A DNA stretch of 11,305 nt from CAZSAT01 sp964604675 (GTDB lineage: Bacteria > Myxococcota_A > UBA796 > CAJQPC01), in NCBI GenBank assembly GCA_964604675.1, contig CAZSAT010000180.1, positions 1 through 11,305 of the forward strand. The letters are read 5' to 3'. A model generated the notes under the pieces. The model searched no databases. It was not told where the DNA came from and was given only the letters and a program-made list of their open reading frames with translations. Below are positions 1-6,815 of the stretch, piece by piece. A program made the position numbers and the translations under genes. Position 1 is the stretch's first letter. Every line of letters begins with the position of its first letter.

Positions 1-165
1 ACGGGGCTCCTATCGAGCGCTCGACAGCGACCAGGCGCGGGCCCGAGACTCATCCTGGGTACATGTTGTGTCCCGGCGATCTCCCCCAGTTCCGTCCCAG
101 CGAGATCTACCGGTAGCGGACGTGGGATGGCGGCCTGGGCCGTGTCCCATGACCACGCGCTGCGG
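1..165. other. No gene seen; two short perfect palindromes
   Basis: No reading frame here shows protein-like composition on either strand. The minus frame that continues from the mgtC-like gene is open, but its third codon positions are not enriched in G/C as they are in the real genes nearby. Two perfect palindromes are present: TCGAGCGCTCGA at 13-24 and CTACCGGTAG at 107-116. Either could be an operator or chance in GC-rich DNA. No neighbouring start codon links them to a gene. Confidence 0.4.
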
Positions 166-180
166 GCTGCCGGCGGCAGC
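166..180 (-). terminator. Possible hairpin after the small minus-strand gene
   Basis: GCTGCC-GGC-GGCAGC can form a 6-bp perfect stem with a 3-base loop. It lies 21 bases beyond the TGA that ends the minus-strand gene at 202. No T-run follows it on the minus strand, so a classical intrinsic terminator is not supported. It could be a U-less terminator or simply a GC-rich inverted repeat. Confidence 0.2.
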
Positions 181-201
181 CTCGCACTGGCAGGGGCCAG
201 C

Positions 202-496
202 TCAGAAGGGGATCTCCTCCTCGTCGTAGGGCAGGCCGTAGGCGTGGAGGCGATCGAGTTCGTCGTCGTTGATGACGGCCGCCATGTGCTCACCGTGCCT
301 CGCCCAGACCAGCCCGGCGTCAGCGGCGCTGCTCTCCACCGCGGCCCTGGATGCCGCGCTGCCAGGGCAAGAGCGAGCGGCGGCGGGGCTCCCGCCACCA
401 GGCCAGCGCGTAGACGGGTGCCGCCTTGACCATGCCGTGGCGGAAGATGCAGCGCAGGTAGCGGCGCCCGGACACCGACGTGTCGGCATCGGACAT
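202..496 (-). pseudogene. Small unrecognised gene with an apparent one-base frameshift
   Basis: Two adjacent minus-strand segments in different frames both look coding, with almost every third base G or C. The first runs from ATG at 496 (an in-frame ATG at 517 is an alternative) through a GRRYLRCIFRHGM motif, and hits TGA at 322-320. The second frame continues with AGLVWARHGEHMAAV and an acidic end, YDEEEIPF, to TGA at 204-202. Removing one C from the CCC run at 345-347 joins them into one 97-residue protein reading LLPWQRGIQAAVESSAADAG across the join. The protein would be soluble, rich in Trp and Arg early and acidic at the end. I do not recognise the family. It may be a real pseudogene or an assembly error in a homopolymer. 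It lies downstream of the mgtC-like gene, with no stop codon between them. Confidence 0.45.
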
Positions 497-559
497 CCTG
501 GTCCCCGAGACGGACATCCGGGCCGGGTGCGCTTGCTCGCGGCGCGCCCGTGCTGCAAG

Positions 560-1034
560 CATGCCGCATGCTTCCGTCGGCGCTGGTGCTGCTCTGGGCG
601 ATGAGCCGCAGCAGGACGACGACCACCAGGGTCAGCCCGAAGGCGGAGATCGGCCTGCCGCACCCGACGATGACACCGACGGCGCCGATGAACCAGATGG
701 TCGCCGCGGAGGTCAGCCCCGACACACCAATCGGGCCCCGGAGGATGGCGCCGGCGCCGAGGAAGCCGATCCCCGACACGATCTGGCTGGCCATCCGGGT
801 GGCGTCGCCACCGGGCGTCGCTGCGAGCAGGGCGTGGCTCACCTGAATGTAGAGCGTGGCGCCGATGCACACCAGCGTGCAGGTCTTCATGCCGGCGGGG
901 CTCCCGCGCGACTCCCGCTCGTAGCCCAGCACCGCCCCACAGATCGCGGCGCCGACCAGCTCGACGAGCCGCTCCGGTCCGACCGAGTGCATCACGGCGG
1001 CGTCCGCGGCGAGCAGTTCCAGGACTCCGTCCAT
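560..1034 (-). CDS. MgtC/SapB family membrane protein, 3' end unresolved
   Basis: Translation from ATG at 1034 gives the MgtC/SapB N-terminal membrane domain. It has several hydrophobic helices, a GYERE motif near residue 37, an RGSPAGMKT motif at 43-51, and the family signature QIVSGIGFLGAGAIL at 84-98. The last helix ends near LLRLIAQ at about residue 147. GGAGG at 1046-1042 lies 7 bases before the start. The gene begins 34 bases after the anti-sigma stop, so it is probably in the same operon. MgtC proteins are linked to growth at low Mg2+ and to inhibition of the membrane ATP synthase, but many homologues are uncharacterised. The frame has no stop codon down to base 1, and its codon bias disappears after about 560-590. 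I therefore give an approximate end. A frameshift, a lost stop or an assembly error is likely. Confidence 0.75.
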
Positions 1035-1068
1035 CTTCACTCCTCCAGGAGGATCACTCCGGCGAACC

Positions 1069-1302
1069 CTACTCCCGCTTCCAGTCCCTGAACCTCTCCA
1101 GCAGCGCGTCGCGGACGTCGGGCGGGATCGGGTCCTCCGGCATCCTTCCAAGAGTCTCGATCGTCAGCCTTCGATCTCGGAGGAACGCGCGGCAGTGCCG
1201 ACACATCCCGACGTGCATGCCGAAGCGCATGCGATCCCACAGGCTGAGGCGCCCCTCGAGGTAGTCGGTGACCAGCTCGGTCAATTCCTGGCAGGTCAAC
1301 AT
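1069..1302 (-). CDS. Zinc-finger (zf-HC2) anti-sigma factor, cytoplasmic
   Basis: This 77-residue protein has the anti-sigma zinc-finger pattern: C4, then H30-x3-C34-x2-C37 (MHVGMCRHC). It begins MLTCQEL, as this family usually does, and ends in a charged helix. There is no transmembrane segment, so it would act in the cytoplasm. Family members bind the cognate ECF sigma factor and release it on a signal, sometimes thiol oxidation or metal binding at the zinc site. It starts 5 bases after the sigma factor stop, with a GAGGAG ribosome site inside the end of the sigma gene. The pair is therefore co-translated. Given the neighbouring arsenic genes, an attractive inference is that thiol-reactive arsenite or oxidants act on its cysteines, but nothing in the sequence proves this. 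Confidence 0.85.
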   Translation of the reverse strand: MLTCQELTELVTDYLEGRLSLWDRMRFGMHVGMCRHCRAFLRDRRLTIETLGRMPEDPIPPDVRDALLERFRDWKRE

Positions 1303-1307
1303 GGGGT

Positions 1308-2018
1308 CTACTCCTCGTCCAGGTACCGTTCGAGGGCACGGTGAAGGGCCGATCGGGCACGGTGGAGCATCACGCGCTGGTTGGTATCGGCGATCTCCAG
1401 GATGTTACACACCTCCCCGGCGGACACCCCCTCGAGGTCACGCAGCACGAGCACCGCCCGCTGGCGAGGGGGGAGGGCCTCGATCGCCTGCGCCAGCCGT
1501 CGTCGTGCCTCCTCCCGGAGCAGGACAGCCTCGGGCGTGTCGTCCTCCCAGCGTCGAGGGGGATCGGCCCACATGCCGTCGGAGCGGAAGCGGACGGGAT
1601 CGACCGCCGGCACGTTCGGCCCGTCGTCGTCGCCGAGGCTGGACAACGGCACCGACCTCGCCTCGCGCACGCCGCGCGTCTTGGCCCGGTTGACGAGGAT
1701 CCGGAAGATCCAGGTCTTGAGCGCCGACCGCCCCTCGAAGCTCCGCAGGCCGCGGAGCACGCCCATCCACGTCTCCTGGACCACCTCCTCGGCGGTGGCC
1801 TGGTCCTTCACGAAGGAGCGGGCGAGCCGGAGCAGGCGGCCGTGGTACCGGTCCACCAGGCCAGTGAAGGCGTCCTCGTCGCCAGCGAGCAGGCGCCCGA
1901 CGAGCGCCGCCTCCTCGGAGGACGCAGCTCGCCGTCCCGAGACCCGGGCGCCGCTCGCCGAGGCACTCTCGGCCCCGGCGCGCCCTGCTGCCGGCGGGGT
2001 GTCGTCGCTTCGACTCAT
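1308..2018 (-). CDS. ECF-family RNA polymerase sigma factor
   Basis: The protein is 236 residues long from ATG at 2018. An N-terminal stretch of about 35 residues rich in Ala, Ser and Arg precedes sigma region 2 (about 37-117), which includes DEDAFTGLVDRYHGRLL and AEEVVQETWMGVLRG. Region 4 (about 175-228) contains ALPPRQRAVLVLRDLEGVSA and a helix-turn-helix with NILEIADTNQRVMLHRARS. No region 3 is present, as expected for ECF factors. The start at 2018 is preferred over upstream in-frame codons because GAGGA lies just before it and upstream residues are not conserved-looking. It directs RNA polymerase to a small regulon. The anti-sigma gene follows immediately, and the arsenosugar-type operon diverges 112 bases away. 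This makes the operon a likely target, although the sequence does not show this directly. Confidence 0.93.
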   Translation of the reverse strand: MSRSDDTPPAAGRAGAESASASGARVSGRRAASSEEAALVGRLLAGDEDAFTGLVDRYHGRLLRLARSFVKDQATAEEVVQETWMGVLRGLRSFEGRSALKTWIFRILVNRAKTRGVREARSVPLSSLGDDDGPNVPAVDPVRFRSDGMWADPPRRWEDDTPEAVLLREEARRRLAQAIEALPPRQRAVLVLRDLEGVSAGEVCNILEIADTNQRVMLHRARSALHRALERYLDEE

Positions 2019-2033
2019 GATCCTCGCGATCTC

Positions 2034-2056
2034 GAACGGCCTCCGTAACATCCGTC
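2034..2056 (+). promoter_or_regulatory. Candidate ECF-type promoter for the arsM operon
   Basis: In the 112-base divergent gap, GAAC at 2034-2037 is followed after 15 bases by CGTC at 2053-2056. This resembles the AAC...CGTC layout of many ECF promoters. Transcription would start near 2063 and leave a leader of roughly 70 bases before arsM. The spacing is slightly short, and short motifs arise by chance in GC-rich DNA. I found no equally good match on the minus strand for the sigma gene itself. Confidence 0.2.
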
Positions 2057-2130
2057 TCCGCCCGATGACGCTGTCTCGTCCGCGGCATCTGCTCCGCCGT
2101 GCGACCGATTTCGACGGAAGCAGGAGAGCC

Positions 2131-3312
2131 ATGTCCACCGAAGCCACGCCGACGCCCGACGTCGAGCAAGCCGTTCGCACCCGCTACTCCGAGGCGGCCC
2201 GCGCCCGCGAGGAGAGCCTGTGCTGCCCCATTCAGTACGATCCCAAGCTGCTCCAGGCGATCCCGGCGGCGGTGCTCGAGCGGGACTATGGTTGCGGCGA
2301 CCCCTCGAAGCACCTGCGTGAAGGCGAGACCGTGCTGGACCTGGGCTCGGGCGCCGGCAAGATCTGCTTCATCGCGAGCCAGGTCGTCGGCCCGAGCGGT
2401 CGCGTCATCGGCGTCGACATGAACGACGACATGCTGGAGCTGGCGAGGGCCTCGGCTCCGGAAGTCGCCGCGCGCGTGGGCTTCGCCAACGTCGAGTTCC
2501 GTCGCGGGCGGATCCAGGACCTCGGGTTGGACCTGGACCGCCTGGACGCCTGGCTTGGCGCGCACCCGGTTCGCTCATCTGCGGATCTCGCGCAGCTCGA
2601 AGCCGAAGGGGCCCGCCTGCGCGACGCGGCACCGCTCGTCACCGAGGACACGGTGGATGTCGTGGTCAGCAACTGCGTGCTGAACCTGGTGCGATCGGAG
2701 GACAAGCGACTCCTCTTCGGGGAGATCCTGCGCGTCCTCCGGCGAGGCGGGCGGGCAGTGATCTCGGACATCGTGAGCGACGAGGACGTGCCCGAGCGCC
2801 TCCAACGCGATCCGGAGCTCTGGAGCGGCTGCATCTCGGGGGCGCTGCGCGAGGACCGCTTCCTGGAGGCCTTCGAGGAGGCCGGCTTCTACGGCATCGA
2901 GCTCATCAGTCGAGATGAGGCGCCGTGGCGGACCGTCGAGGGCATCGAGTTCCGGAGCCTCACGGTGGTCGCCTACAAGGGGAAGGAGGGGCCGTGCATC
3001 GACCGCAGGCACGCGGTGGTCTACCGGGGGCCCTTTCGCGAGGTGACCGACGACGACGGCCACGTGCTGCGACGCGGCGCGCGCATGGCGGTGTGCGAGA
3101 AGACCTTCGCGCTCTACTCCCGTGAGCCCTACCGCGCGCACATCGTGTTGATTCCGCCCCGCGTTCTCCCGGCGGCAGGCGAGGCCCTCGCGTTTCCGTG
3201 CGACGCCGTGGGCTTGCGGCGGGATCCCAGAGAGTCCAAGGGTGACGACTACGAGGCCACCACGGAGGAGGGCGGAGCGTGCGCCCCTAGTGGCAGCGGT
3301 CGGTGCTGCTGA
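2131..3312 (+). CDS. arsM: Arsenite S-adenosylmethionine methyltransferase ArsM
   Basis: This 393-residue protein methylates trivalent arsenic using S-adenosylmethionine. The SAM-binding motif VLDLGSGAGKICF lies at 68-80, followed by GRVIGVDMNDDML (90-102). Cysteines expected to bind As(III) are visible: C55 in YGCGDP, C182 in SNCVLNLV and C234 in SGCISGAL, with a further C31-C32 pair early on. After the catalytic part, residues from about 285 form an extension (YKGKEG, VVYRGPFREV, CEKTFALYS) typical of the ArsM partnered with ArsS. It ends in a cysteine-rich tail, GGACAPSGSGRCC. ATG at 2131 has AGGAGA six bases upstream. The same frame is open further upstream, but there it runs antisense to the sigma gene. 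Its stop shares one base with the arsS start. It is the first gene of the operon and probably supplies dimethylated arsenic to ArsS. Confidence 0.93.
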   Translation: MSTEATPTPDVEQAVRTRYSEAARAREESLCCPIQYDPKLLQAIPAAVLERDYGCGDPSKHLREGETVLDLGSGAGKICFIASQVVGPSGRVIGVDMNDDMLELARASAPEVAARVGFANVEFRRGRIQDLGLDLDRLDAWLGAHPVRSSADLAQLEAEGARLRDAAPLVTEDTVDVVVSNCVLNLVRSEDKRLLFGEILRVLRRGGRAVISDIVSDEDVPERLQRDPELWSGCISGALREDRFLEAFEEAGFYGIELISRDEAPWRTVEGIEFRSLTVVAYKGKEGPCIDRRHAVVYRGPFREVTDDDGHVLRRGARMAVCEKTFALYSREPYRAHIVLIPPRVLPAAGEALAFPCDAVGLRRDPRESKGDDYEATTEEGGACAPSGSGRCC

Positions 3313-4325
3313 TGGGCACCGCCGTAGACATCTCGTTCCCGAGCGGGCGCGACCACCCGTCCTTCGACGCATCCCTGCGAACGTCGGGCGCCGGCCCCCT
3401 GCGGCGCGGCCGGGTGACCACGTTGCAGGTCAACGTCGGCAAGCTCTGCAACATGGCCTGTCACCACTGCCACGTGGAGGCGGGCCCCAAGCGCAGCGAG
3501 GTCATGTCGGGAGAGGTCGCGGCCCGCGTGGTGGAGGTCCTCGCCCACAACCCAGGCGTCGAGATCGTCGACCTCACCGGCGGCGCACCCGAGCTCAACC
3601 CGAGCTTTCGCTCGCTCGTCTCCCAGGCACGGAAGCTGGGCAGGCGGGTCATCGACCGCTGCAACCTGACGATCCTGTTCGAGCCCGGAATGGAGGATCT
3701 CGCCCACTTTCTCGCCGAGCACCGGGTGGAGGTGGTCGCGAGCCTGCCCTGCTACCAGCGGGAGAACGTCGAGAAGCAGCGAGGCATGGGCGCGTTCGGA
3801 AAGAGCATCGAGGCCCTGCGCGTCCTGAACGGGGTCGGCTACGGCCGCCCCGGCACGGGCCTCCTCCTCGACCTCGTCTACAACCCGGTCGGTGCGTCCC
3901 TCCCGCCGCCCCAAGCGGGTCTGGAAGCGGCCTACCGGCGCGAGCTCGGCGAGCTCTTCGGGATCCAGTTCAATCGGCTCCTGACCATCACCAACATGCC
4001 CATCCAGCGCTTCGCGCGCCTGCTCGAGCGGACCGGTCAGCACGAGGCCTACATGAGCCTGCTGGTCAACCACTTCAACGCCGCCACGGTGCCGGGGCTC
4101 ATGTGCAGGAGCCTGCTCAGCGTCGGCTGGGACGGGCGACTCTACGACTGCGACTTCAACCAGATGCTGGAGCTGCCGCTGGGCGCGGACCCCGACGCCG
4201 GACCGCGTACCCTCTGGCGGCTCGGCTCACTCGACGCGCTCGAAGGGGCTCGGATCGCCACCGGGGACCACTGCTACGGCTGCACCGCCGGCGCGGGATC
4301 GAGCTGCGGAGGCGCGCTCCGATGA
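3312..4325 (+). CDS. arsS: Arsenosugar biosynthesis radical SAM protein ArsS (Cys form)
   Basis: The protein has 337 residues. C46-x3-C50-x2-C53 (CNMACHHC) is the radical SAM cluster motif, followed by LTGGAPELNP at 88-97, the SAM-contacting strand. Cysteines C265 (LMCRSLLSVGWDG) and C280 (YDCDFNQ) begin the C-terminal DUF3641-like part. The end reads HCYGCTAGAGSSCGGALR with C321, C324 and C332. In many relatives the position of C332 is selenocysteine; here it is an ordinary Cys codon. The family transfers a 5'-deoxyadenosyl group to methylated arsenic, giving the precursor of arsenosugars. ATG at 3312 overlaps the arsM stop as TGATG; GTG at 3303 is an alternative. No strong ribosome site is seen, so coupling to arsM probably drives initiation. 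Its stop overlaps the next start as ATGA. Confidence 0.93.
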   Translation: MGTAVDISFPSGRDHPSFDASLRTSGAGPLRRGRVTTLQVNVGKLCNMACHHCHVEAGPKRSEVMSGEVAARVVEVLAHNPGVEIVDLTGGAPELNPSFRSLVSQARKLGRRVIDRCNLTILFEPGMEDLAHFLAEHRVEVVASLPCYQRENVEKQRGMGAFGKSIEALRVLNGVGYGRPGTGLLLDLVYNPVGASLPPPQAGLEAAYRRELGELFGIQFNRLLTITNMPIQRFARLLERTGQHEAYMSLLVNHFNAATVPGLMCRSLLSVGWDGRLYDCDFNQMLELPLGADPDAGPRTLWRLGSLDALEGARIATGDHCYGCTAGAGSSCGGALR

Positions 4326-4918
4326 GCCCGACGACGCCCACCCGACGCTCTCCAGGCGACCTGGCTCCGGCGGTTCGCCTGTCGGCGATCGACGGCTCGA
4401 CCTTCGACACAGCGAGGCTCTCGGGCCGGCGGTATTTGCTGTCGCTCTTCCGGTTCGCGAGCTGCCCCTTCTGCAACCTGCGCGTACACCACCTCACCCG
4501 GCGCTTCGCCGAGCTCGGCCCCGGCTTCGGGATCGTCGCGATCTTCGACTCCCCGCTGGACAACCTGCGCCGGCATGCGGACCGCCACGGCGCGCCCTTC
4601 CCGATCCTGGCCGACGAGACAGGGGAAACCTACCGCACCTACGCCATCGAGCGCTCGGTGGCGGGCATGCTCAAGGGCATGGCGCTGCGTGCGCCGACGC
4701 TGATGGAGGCGATGGCTCGCGGCTACCTCCCCACATCGCTCCGGGGGAGCCTCACGACGATGCCGGCGGACTTCCTGGTGGACGAGCGCGGCGCCATCCG
4801 GACGGCCCACTACGGCCGAGACGACGGAGACCACCTGCCCTTCGACGACGTGCTGGCCTTCTCACGTGAAGACGCGCATGCTCGCGCCGATTCGCCCGAC
4901 AGCGGAGGTGCCGCGTGA
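4322..4918 (+). CDS. Peroxiredoxin-like (AhpC/TSA) thioredoxin-fold protein
   Basis: The protein has 198 residues and no signal peptide, so it is cytoplasmic. A short N-terminal strand region (GDLAPAVRLSAIDGSTF) leads to the redox site LFRFASCPFCNLRVHHL with C48-x2-C51. The fold continues through AIFDSPLDNLRRHADRHG and APFPILADETGETYRTY (91-107) to a likely cis-proline at 148 before DFLVDERGAIR, the usual end strand of the family. The CxxC layout suggests a thiol reductase or peroxidase rather than a one-Cys peroxiredoxin. GGAGG at 4308-4312 lies nine bases before ATG 4322. The same frame is open upstream through arsS, but there it is only an off-frame shadow. Peroxiredoxin-like genes often accompany arsS. 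It could reduce As(V) species or protect ArsS from peroxide, which is inference. Confidence 0.85.
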   Translation: MSPTTPTRRSPGDLAPAVRLSAIDGSTFDTARLSGRRYLLSLFRFASCPFCNLRVHHLTRRFAELGPGFGIVAIFDSPLDNLRRHADRHGAPFPILADETGETYRTYAIERSVAGMLKGMALRAPTLMEAMARGYLPTSLRGSLTTMPADFLVDERGAIRTAHYGRDDGDHLPFDDVLAFSREDAHARADSPDSGGAA

Positions 4919-6072
4919 CGCCGGGCATCCTCCTGGTCCTCCTGGTCCTCCTGGTCGCGGTGGTGCTCGCCTGGGCCAACGGCGCCAACGACGTCAGCAA
5001 GGGCGTCGCGACGCTCGTCGGCAGCGGCGTCACGGACTACCGAAGGGCCATCGCCTGGGGCTCCCTGTGGACCGGCGTCGGCGGCGTCCTCGGCGCGTTC
5101 TTCGCCGGTGCGATGCTCGCCACCTTCGGCAACGGCCTGCTGGCACCAGGCACGTCACCGACCTTGCTGGGCGCGTTGGCGGCGCTCGCGGGCGCGGGCG
5201 CCTGGGTGGTCGTCGCCACGAGAGCGGGCCTGCCGGTCTCCACGACCCACGCCATCGTCGGCTCGCTCGTCGGCGTGGCGGTGCTGGCGTATGGCAGCGG
5301 AGCAGTCCAGTGGGGCGCGCTCGGCAGCAAGGTGATCTTGCCTCTCTTGCTGACGCCGCTGTTGTCCCTCGTCCTCACCGGCCTGCTCTTGCGCCTCCAG
5401 CTCGCCCGCGCCGGGGCCGGGAGTCCCGACGCGGACTGCCTGTGCGCCGAGGTGGAGCCCTCCCCTGCCGCCAGCGCGCCCGGCGCGGACGGCGCGGTGG
5501 CGTTCGAGGGCCTGCAGCCGGTCCTGCGAATCACCCGGGCGCCGACAAGGGACTGTGCCGCGGACCGGCCACGTGCCGTGCGCCTGACGCTGGGCCACCT
5601 GCACTGGCTCACCAGCGGAGCGACCAGCCTTGCGCGCGGCATGAACGACTCACCCAAGATCGTCGCCCTTGCGCTCGCGGCGTCCGCCCTCGGAGCCACG
5701 GCGGCTGTGCCGGCGCCGGTCCTCTACGCCGCCGTCACCGCCGCGATGGTCGCCGGCAGCCTCGTCGGAGGCCTGCGCGTCACGCGGGTGCTCGCGGAGG
5801 ACGTCACGCCCATGGACGACCGCGAGGGATTCGCGGCCAACCTCGTCACGGCGGCCCTCGTGACCACCGGCGCCGTGTACGGGCTGCCGATGTCCACGAC
5901 CCACGTGTCCTCGGGGGGCATCTTCGGCGCGGGTGCCCAGCGCGGGACGCTGGATCGCGGCTCGCTCCGCAGCATCCTGTCGGCCTGGATCGTGACGCTG
6001 CCGGCCGCGGCGCTCCTTGGCGCGGCCTGCTACGCGGTGGCCTTCGCACTCGGCGCTTCGGGAAGCGCGTGA
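4915..6072 (+). CDS. PiT-family inorganic phosphate-type transporter
   Basis: This 385-residue integral membrane protein shows the duplicated architecture of the PiT (PHO-4) family. The first repeat has WANGANDVSKG at 20-30 and LPVSTTHAIVGSLVG at 106-120. The second has ARGMNDSPKI at 240-249 and LPMSTTHVSSGGIFG at 324-338. A polar cytoplasmic loop (about 165-225) with C175 and C177 separates the two halves. Family members import phosphate, usually as a metal complex, coupled to H+ or Na+, and some also carry arsenate. In this operon it could supply phosphate, move arsenate, or carry a phosphorylated or arsenic-sugar product; the sequence cannot distinguish these. The start is GTG at 4915, six bases after GGAGG (4904-4908), and overlaps the previous stop as GTGA. 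Confidence 0.92.
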   Translation: MTPGILLVLLVLLVAVVLAWANGANDVSKGVATLVGSGVTDYRRAIAWGSLWTGVGGVLGAFFAGAMLATFGNGLLAPGTSPTLLGALAALAGAGAWVVVATRAGLPVSTTHAIVGSLVGVAVLAYGSGAVQWGALGSKVILPLLLTPLLSLVLTGLLLRLQLARAGAGSPDADCLCAEVEPSPAASAPGADGAVAFEGLQPVLRITRAPTRDCAADRPRAVRLTLGHLHWLTSGATSLARGMNDSPKIVALALAASALGATAAVPAPVLYAAVTAAMVAGSLVGGLRVTRVLAEDVTPMDDREGFAANLVTAALVTTGAVYGLPMSTTHVSSGGIFGAGAQRGTLDRGSLRSILSAWIVTLPAAALLGAACYAVAFALGASGSA

Positions 6073-6815
6073 TGCGCCGCTCTCGTCGATGGATCTTCGC
6101 GGCCGTCCTGGTCGCGAGCATCGCCGCGGCGGTGCTGACCCTGCCGATCGACACCTGGCTGGTCGCCCTCGTGGACTGGATCCGGGCCGCGGGCCCAGGC
6201 GGTGTTGCCGTCTACGGGGCGGTCTACGTCGCGGCGACGCTCCTCCTGCTCCCCGGCTCGGCGCTCACCGCCGGCGCCGGCTTCGCCTACGGGCCGCTGT
6301 GGGGCACGCTGCTCGCCTCTCCGGTCAGCGTCCTCGCCGCGACCCTCTCCTTCGCGCTCGGGCGTACGGTGGCGCGCGGCTGGGTCGCACGCCGGATCGC
6401 GGACTGGCCCCGGTTCGCGGCGGTCGATCACGCCATCGGCGAGGACGGGTTCAGGACCGTGCTGCTCCTTCGCCTCTCCCCGCTCTTTCCCTTCAACCTC
6501 CTGAACTACGGGCTCGGCCTGACCCGCGTTCGGCCACGCGACTACGTGCTGGGCTCGTTGTTGGGGATGCTGCCGGGTACGGCGCTCTACGTGTACCTCG
6601 GCTCGCTGGTCACGAGCGCGGGTGAGCTGTCGAGTGGCCGGGCTTCGGACGCCGGCGCGGCTGGACCGGTGCTGTACTGGGTCGGCTTCGGCGCGACCCT
6701 GGTCGTCACCGTCGTCATCACCCGGAGCGCCCGAAGGGCCCTCGACCGCGCACTCGCCACGCCGAGCGGCGAAGCGAGCGCAGCCTCCCATCCCACGCCG
6801 GAGACCCTACGTTGA
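6072..6815 (+). CDS. VTT-domain (TVP38/TMEM64, SNARE-associated) membrane protein
   Basis: The protein has 247 residues. An N-terminal hydrophobic helix follows MRRSRRW. The VTT/DedA-like core contains LLLPGSALTAGAGFAYGPLWG (split across 59-79), then RLSPLFPFNLLNYGLGLTRV (134-153) and GSLLGMLPGTALYVYLG (161-177). A last membrane helix (about 200-217) precedes a polar tail. The re-entrant loop motifs and the G-x-L-P-G-T element are characteristic. DedA/TVP38 proteins are linked to lipid scrambling and membrane homeostasis, and TVP38-type genes frequently lie beside MerA-like flavoproteins, as here. Its role in arsenic-sugar chemistry is unknown; transfer or export of a lipid-linked arsenosugar is a testable idea. 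ATG 6072 overlaps the PiT stop as TGATG, with only a weak GGGAAG ribosome site. Confidence 0.9.
   Translation: MRRSRRWIFAAVLVASIAAAVLTLPIDTWLVALVDWIRAAGPGGVAVYGAVYVAATLLLLPGSALTAGAGFAYGPLWGTLLASPVSVLAATLSFALGRTVARGWVARRIADWPRFAAVDHAIGEDGFRTVLLLRLSPLFPFNLLNYGLGLTRVRPRDYVLGSLLGMLPGTALYVYLGSLVTSAGELSSGRASDAGAAGPVLYWVGFGATLVVTVVITRSARRALDRALATPSGEASAASHPTPETLR

Noticed and set aside
269..1091. Overlapping plus-strand open frames in the left region
   Set aside because: They are antisense to the mgtC-like and small minus-strand genes, have no good ribosome sites and lack domain motifs.
1381..2130. Open plus-strand frame extending arsM far upstream
   Set aside because: It runs antisense to the well-supported sigma factor and is Arg/Ser-rich. 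ATG 2131 has a good ribosome site and begins the family-like sequence.
3310..3312. TGA of arsM read as selenocysteine after CysCys
   Set aside because: Readthrough would add only four residues after the Sec before TAG. No SECIS hairpin was evident, and the TGATG overlap with arsS fits a normal stop.
3242..4321. Long plus-strand open frame upstream of and in frame with the peroxiredoxin-like gene
   Set aside because: It lies out of frame within arsS and is Pro/Arg-rich without motifs. GGAGG plus ATGA marks 4322 as the real start.
4866..6071. Long plus-strand open frame in frame with the VTT gene
   Set aside because: It overlaps the PiT gene out of frame and shows GC-rich shadow composition. 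Only residues from ATG 6072 match VTT proteins.
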